Assembly (NCBI GenBank): GCA_046349515.1
Contig: JAXMCE010000024.1
Coordinates: forward strand, 1-34,368
Length of the DNA stretch: 34,368 nt
Direction: 5' to 3'
DNA from: JBGPGW01 sp046349515
Lineage (GTDB): Bacteria; Pseudomonadota; Alphaproteobacteria; CADEGL01
Part shown: positions 33,848-34,368 of the stretch, piece after piece
Layout: every line of letters begins with the position of its first letter
Position numbering within the stretch: the first letter of the stretch is position 1
The notes under the pieces: generated by a model
Database searches by the model: none
Seen by the model: the letters and a program-made list of their open reading frames with translations, nothing else
Told to the model about the DNA's origin: nothing
Program-made: the position numbers and the translations under genes

Positions 33848-34368
33848 TATACGCCTCCACTCCGCTTCTCGATCTTCCGATCGATGCAAATCGCAATGTT
33901 GTTGTGCTTGCGTCCCATGTGGCCCACGAACATCCGCTGGCCACCGCAGCGCAGCTCCACCTCGCTGTTAGGCTGCGCATTGAGAAGAAGCCGCGAACCC
34001 ACTTCGAGATTGATCAGTTGATTGAGCTTCATCACCTGCTGGTCCAGCACGGCCTCGATATCGATATTCGTGTGCCAGAGTTCGCTCGCGAGGTGGCCCT
34101 CCCAAATCGGGTCGTTGCCGAACTTCTCGCCGAGGAACATCTGGAGCAGCAGGTTGCGGATCGGCTCGAGTGTTGCGTAAGGGAACAGGAGCTCCAACCG
34201 GCCGCCACGATCCTCCATGTCGACGCGCAATTTAGCGACGATCGCGGCGTTGCCCGGCCGCGCGATCGTGGCAAAGCGCGGATTGGTCTCGAGGCGATCG
34301 AGGCGGAAGGAAATCGGGTAGAGAGGCGCGAAGGCGGCGGCAAGATCGGCCAGGACGACGCCGATCAT
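33847..34368 (-). CDS. fliM: Flagellar motor switch protein FliM (C-terminal part)
   Basis: FliM forms the C-ring and binds CheY-P to reverse or slow the motor. Only the last 173 codons are in the window; the gene continues past 34368. The visible part has the end of the CheC-like middle domain (YPISFRLDRLETNPRFATIARPGNAAIVAKL, LLFPYATLEPIRNLL) and the C-terminal SpoA/FliN-like domain (QVMKLNQLINLEVGSRLLLN, EVELRCGGQRMFVGHMGRKHNNIAICI). The N-terminal CheY-binding peptide lies outside the window. It ends with TAG overlapping the next gene's GTG. Confidence 0.95.
   Translation of the reverse strand: MIGVVLADLAAAFAPLYPISFRLDRLETNPRFATIARPGNAAIVAKLRVDMEDRGGRLELLFPYATLEPIRNLLLQMFLGEKFGNDPIWEGHLASELWHTNIDIEAVLDQQVMKLNQLINLEVGSRLLLNAQPNSEVELRCGGQRMFVGHMGRKHNNIAICIDRKIEKRSGGV

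Overview
The window looks like one piece of a high-GC alphaproteobacterial chromosome, most likely Rhodospirillales-like. The reasons are a SUF-type Fe-S operon led by an Rrf2/IscR regulator, a flagellar block fliM / DUF6468-like / motE / cheY / cheZ, a short EpsC-type serine acetyltransferase, and strong GC bias in third codon positions. The genus cannot be fixed from the sequence.

Layout. (1) 1-4456: the right end of an integrated element. Two tyrosine recombinases and one large serine recombinase lie head to tail in one operon. The serine recombinase runs into the 3' half of an elongator tRNA-Met gene on the other strand (4413-4488), which is probably the attachment site. (2) 4500-5687: mnmA (tRNA 2-thiouridylase) on the minus strand, with a well-formed promoter that puts +1 at or next to its ATG. 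(3) 5781-7102: four tandem paralogous small lipoprotein genes on the plus strand, sharing a two-cysteine motif with invariant spacing. I do not recognise the family; this is the least described part of the window. (4) 16763 down to 7137: a twelve-gene minus-strand operon, cysE-iscR-iscS/nifS-sufB-sufC-sufD-sufS-sufU-sufT-sufA-fdx-tenA, with many overlapping stop/start junctions. A sigma70-type promoter at its head overlaps an IscR-like site. (5) 16974-26831: housekeeping genes: an alpha/beta hydrolase, anmK, tyrS, a large AsmA/YhdP-like protein, glnE and bcp. (6) 27069-34368: a minus-strand flagellar/chemotaxis block reading fliM (cut by the window edge), DUF6468-like, motE, cheY, cheZ, two MotB-like proteins, a secreted repeat protein and a GYD-domain protein.

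How the genes fit together. CysE makes O-acetylserine for cysteine. The two desulfurases take sulfur from cysteine. SufBCD with SufU, SufT, SufA and ferredoxin builds and delivers Fe-S clusters, while IscR senses cluster status and probably controls the promoter. MnmA also consumes desulfurase-derived sulfur, so sulfur handling clusters here. The flagellar block joins the C-ring switch protein (FliM) to its signal (CheY) and signal terminator (CheZ), plus stator-related proteins. No gene-free stretch exceeds 300 bases; the longest is 26832-27068.
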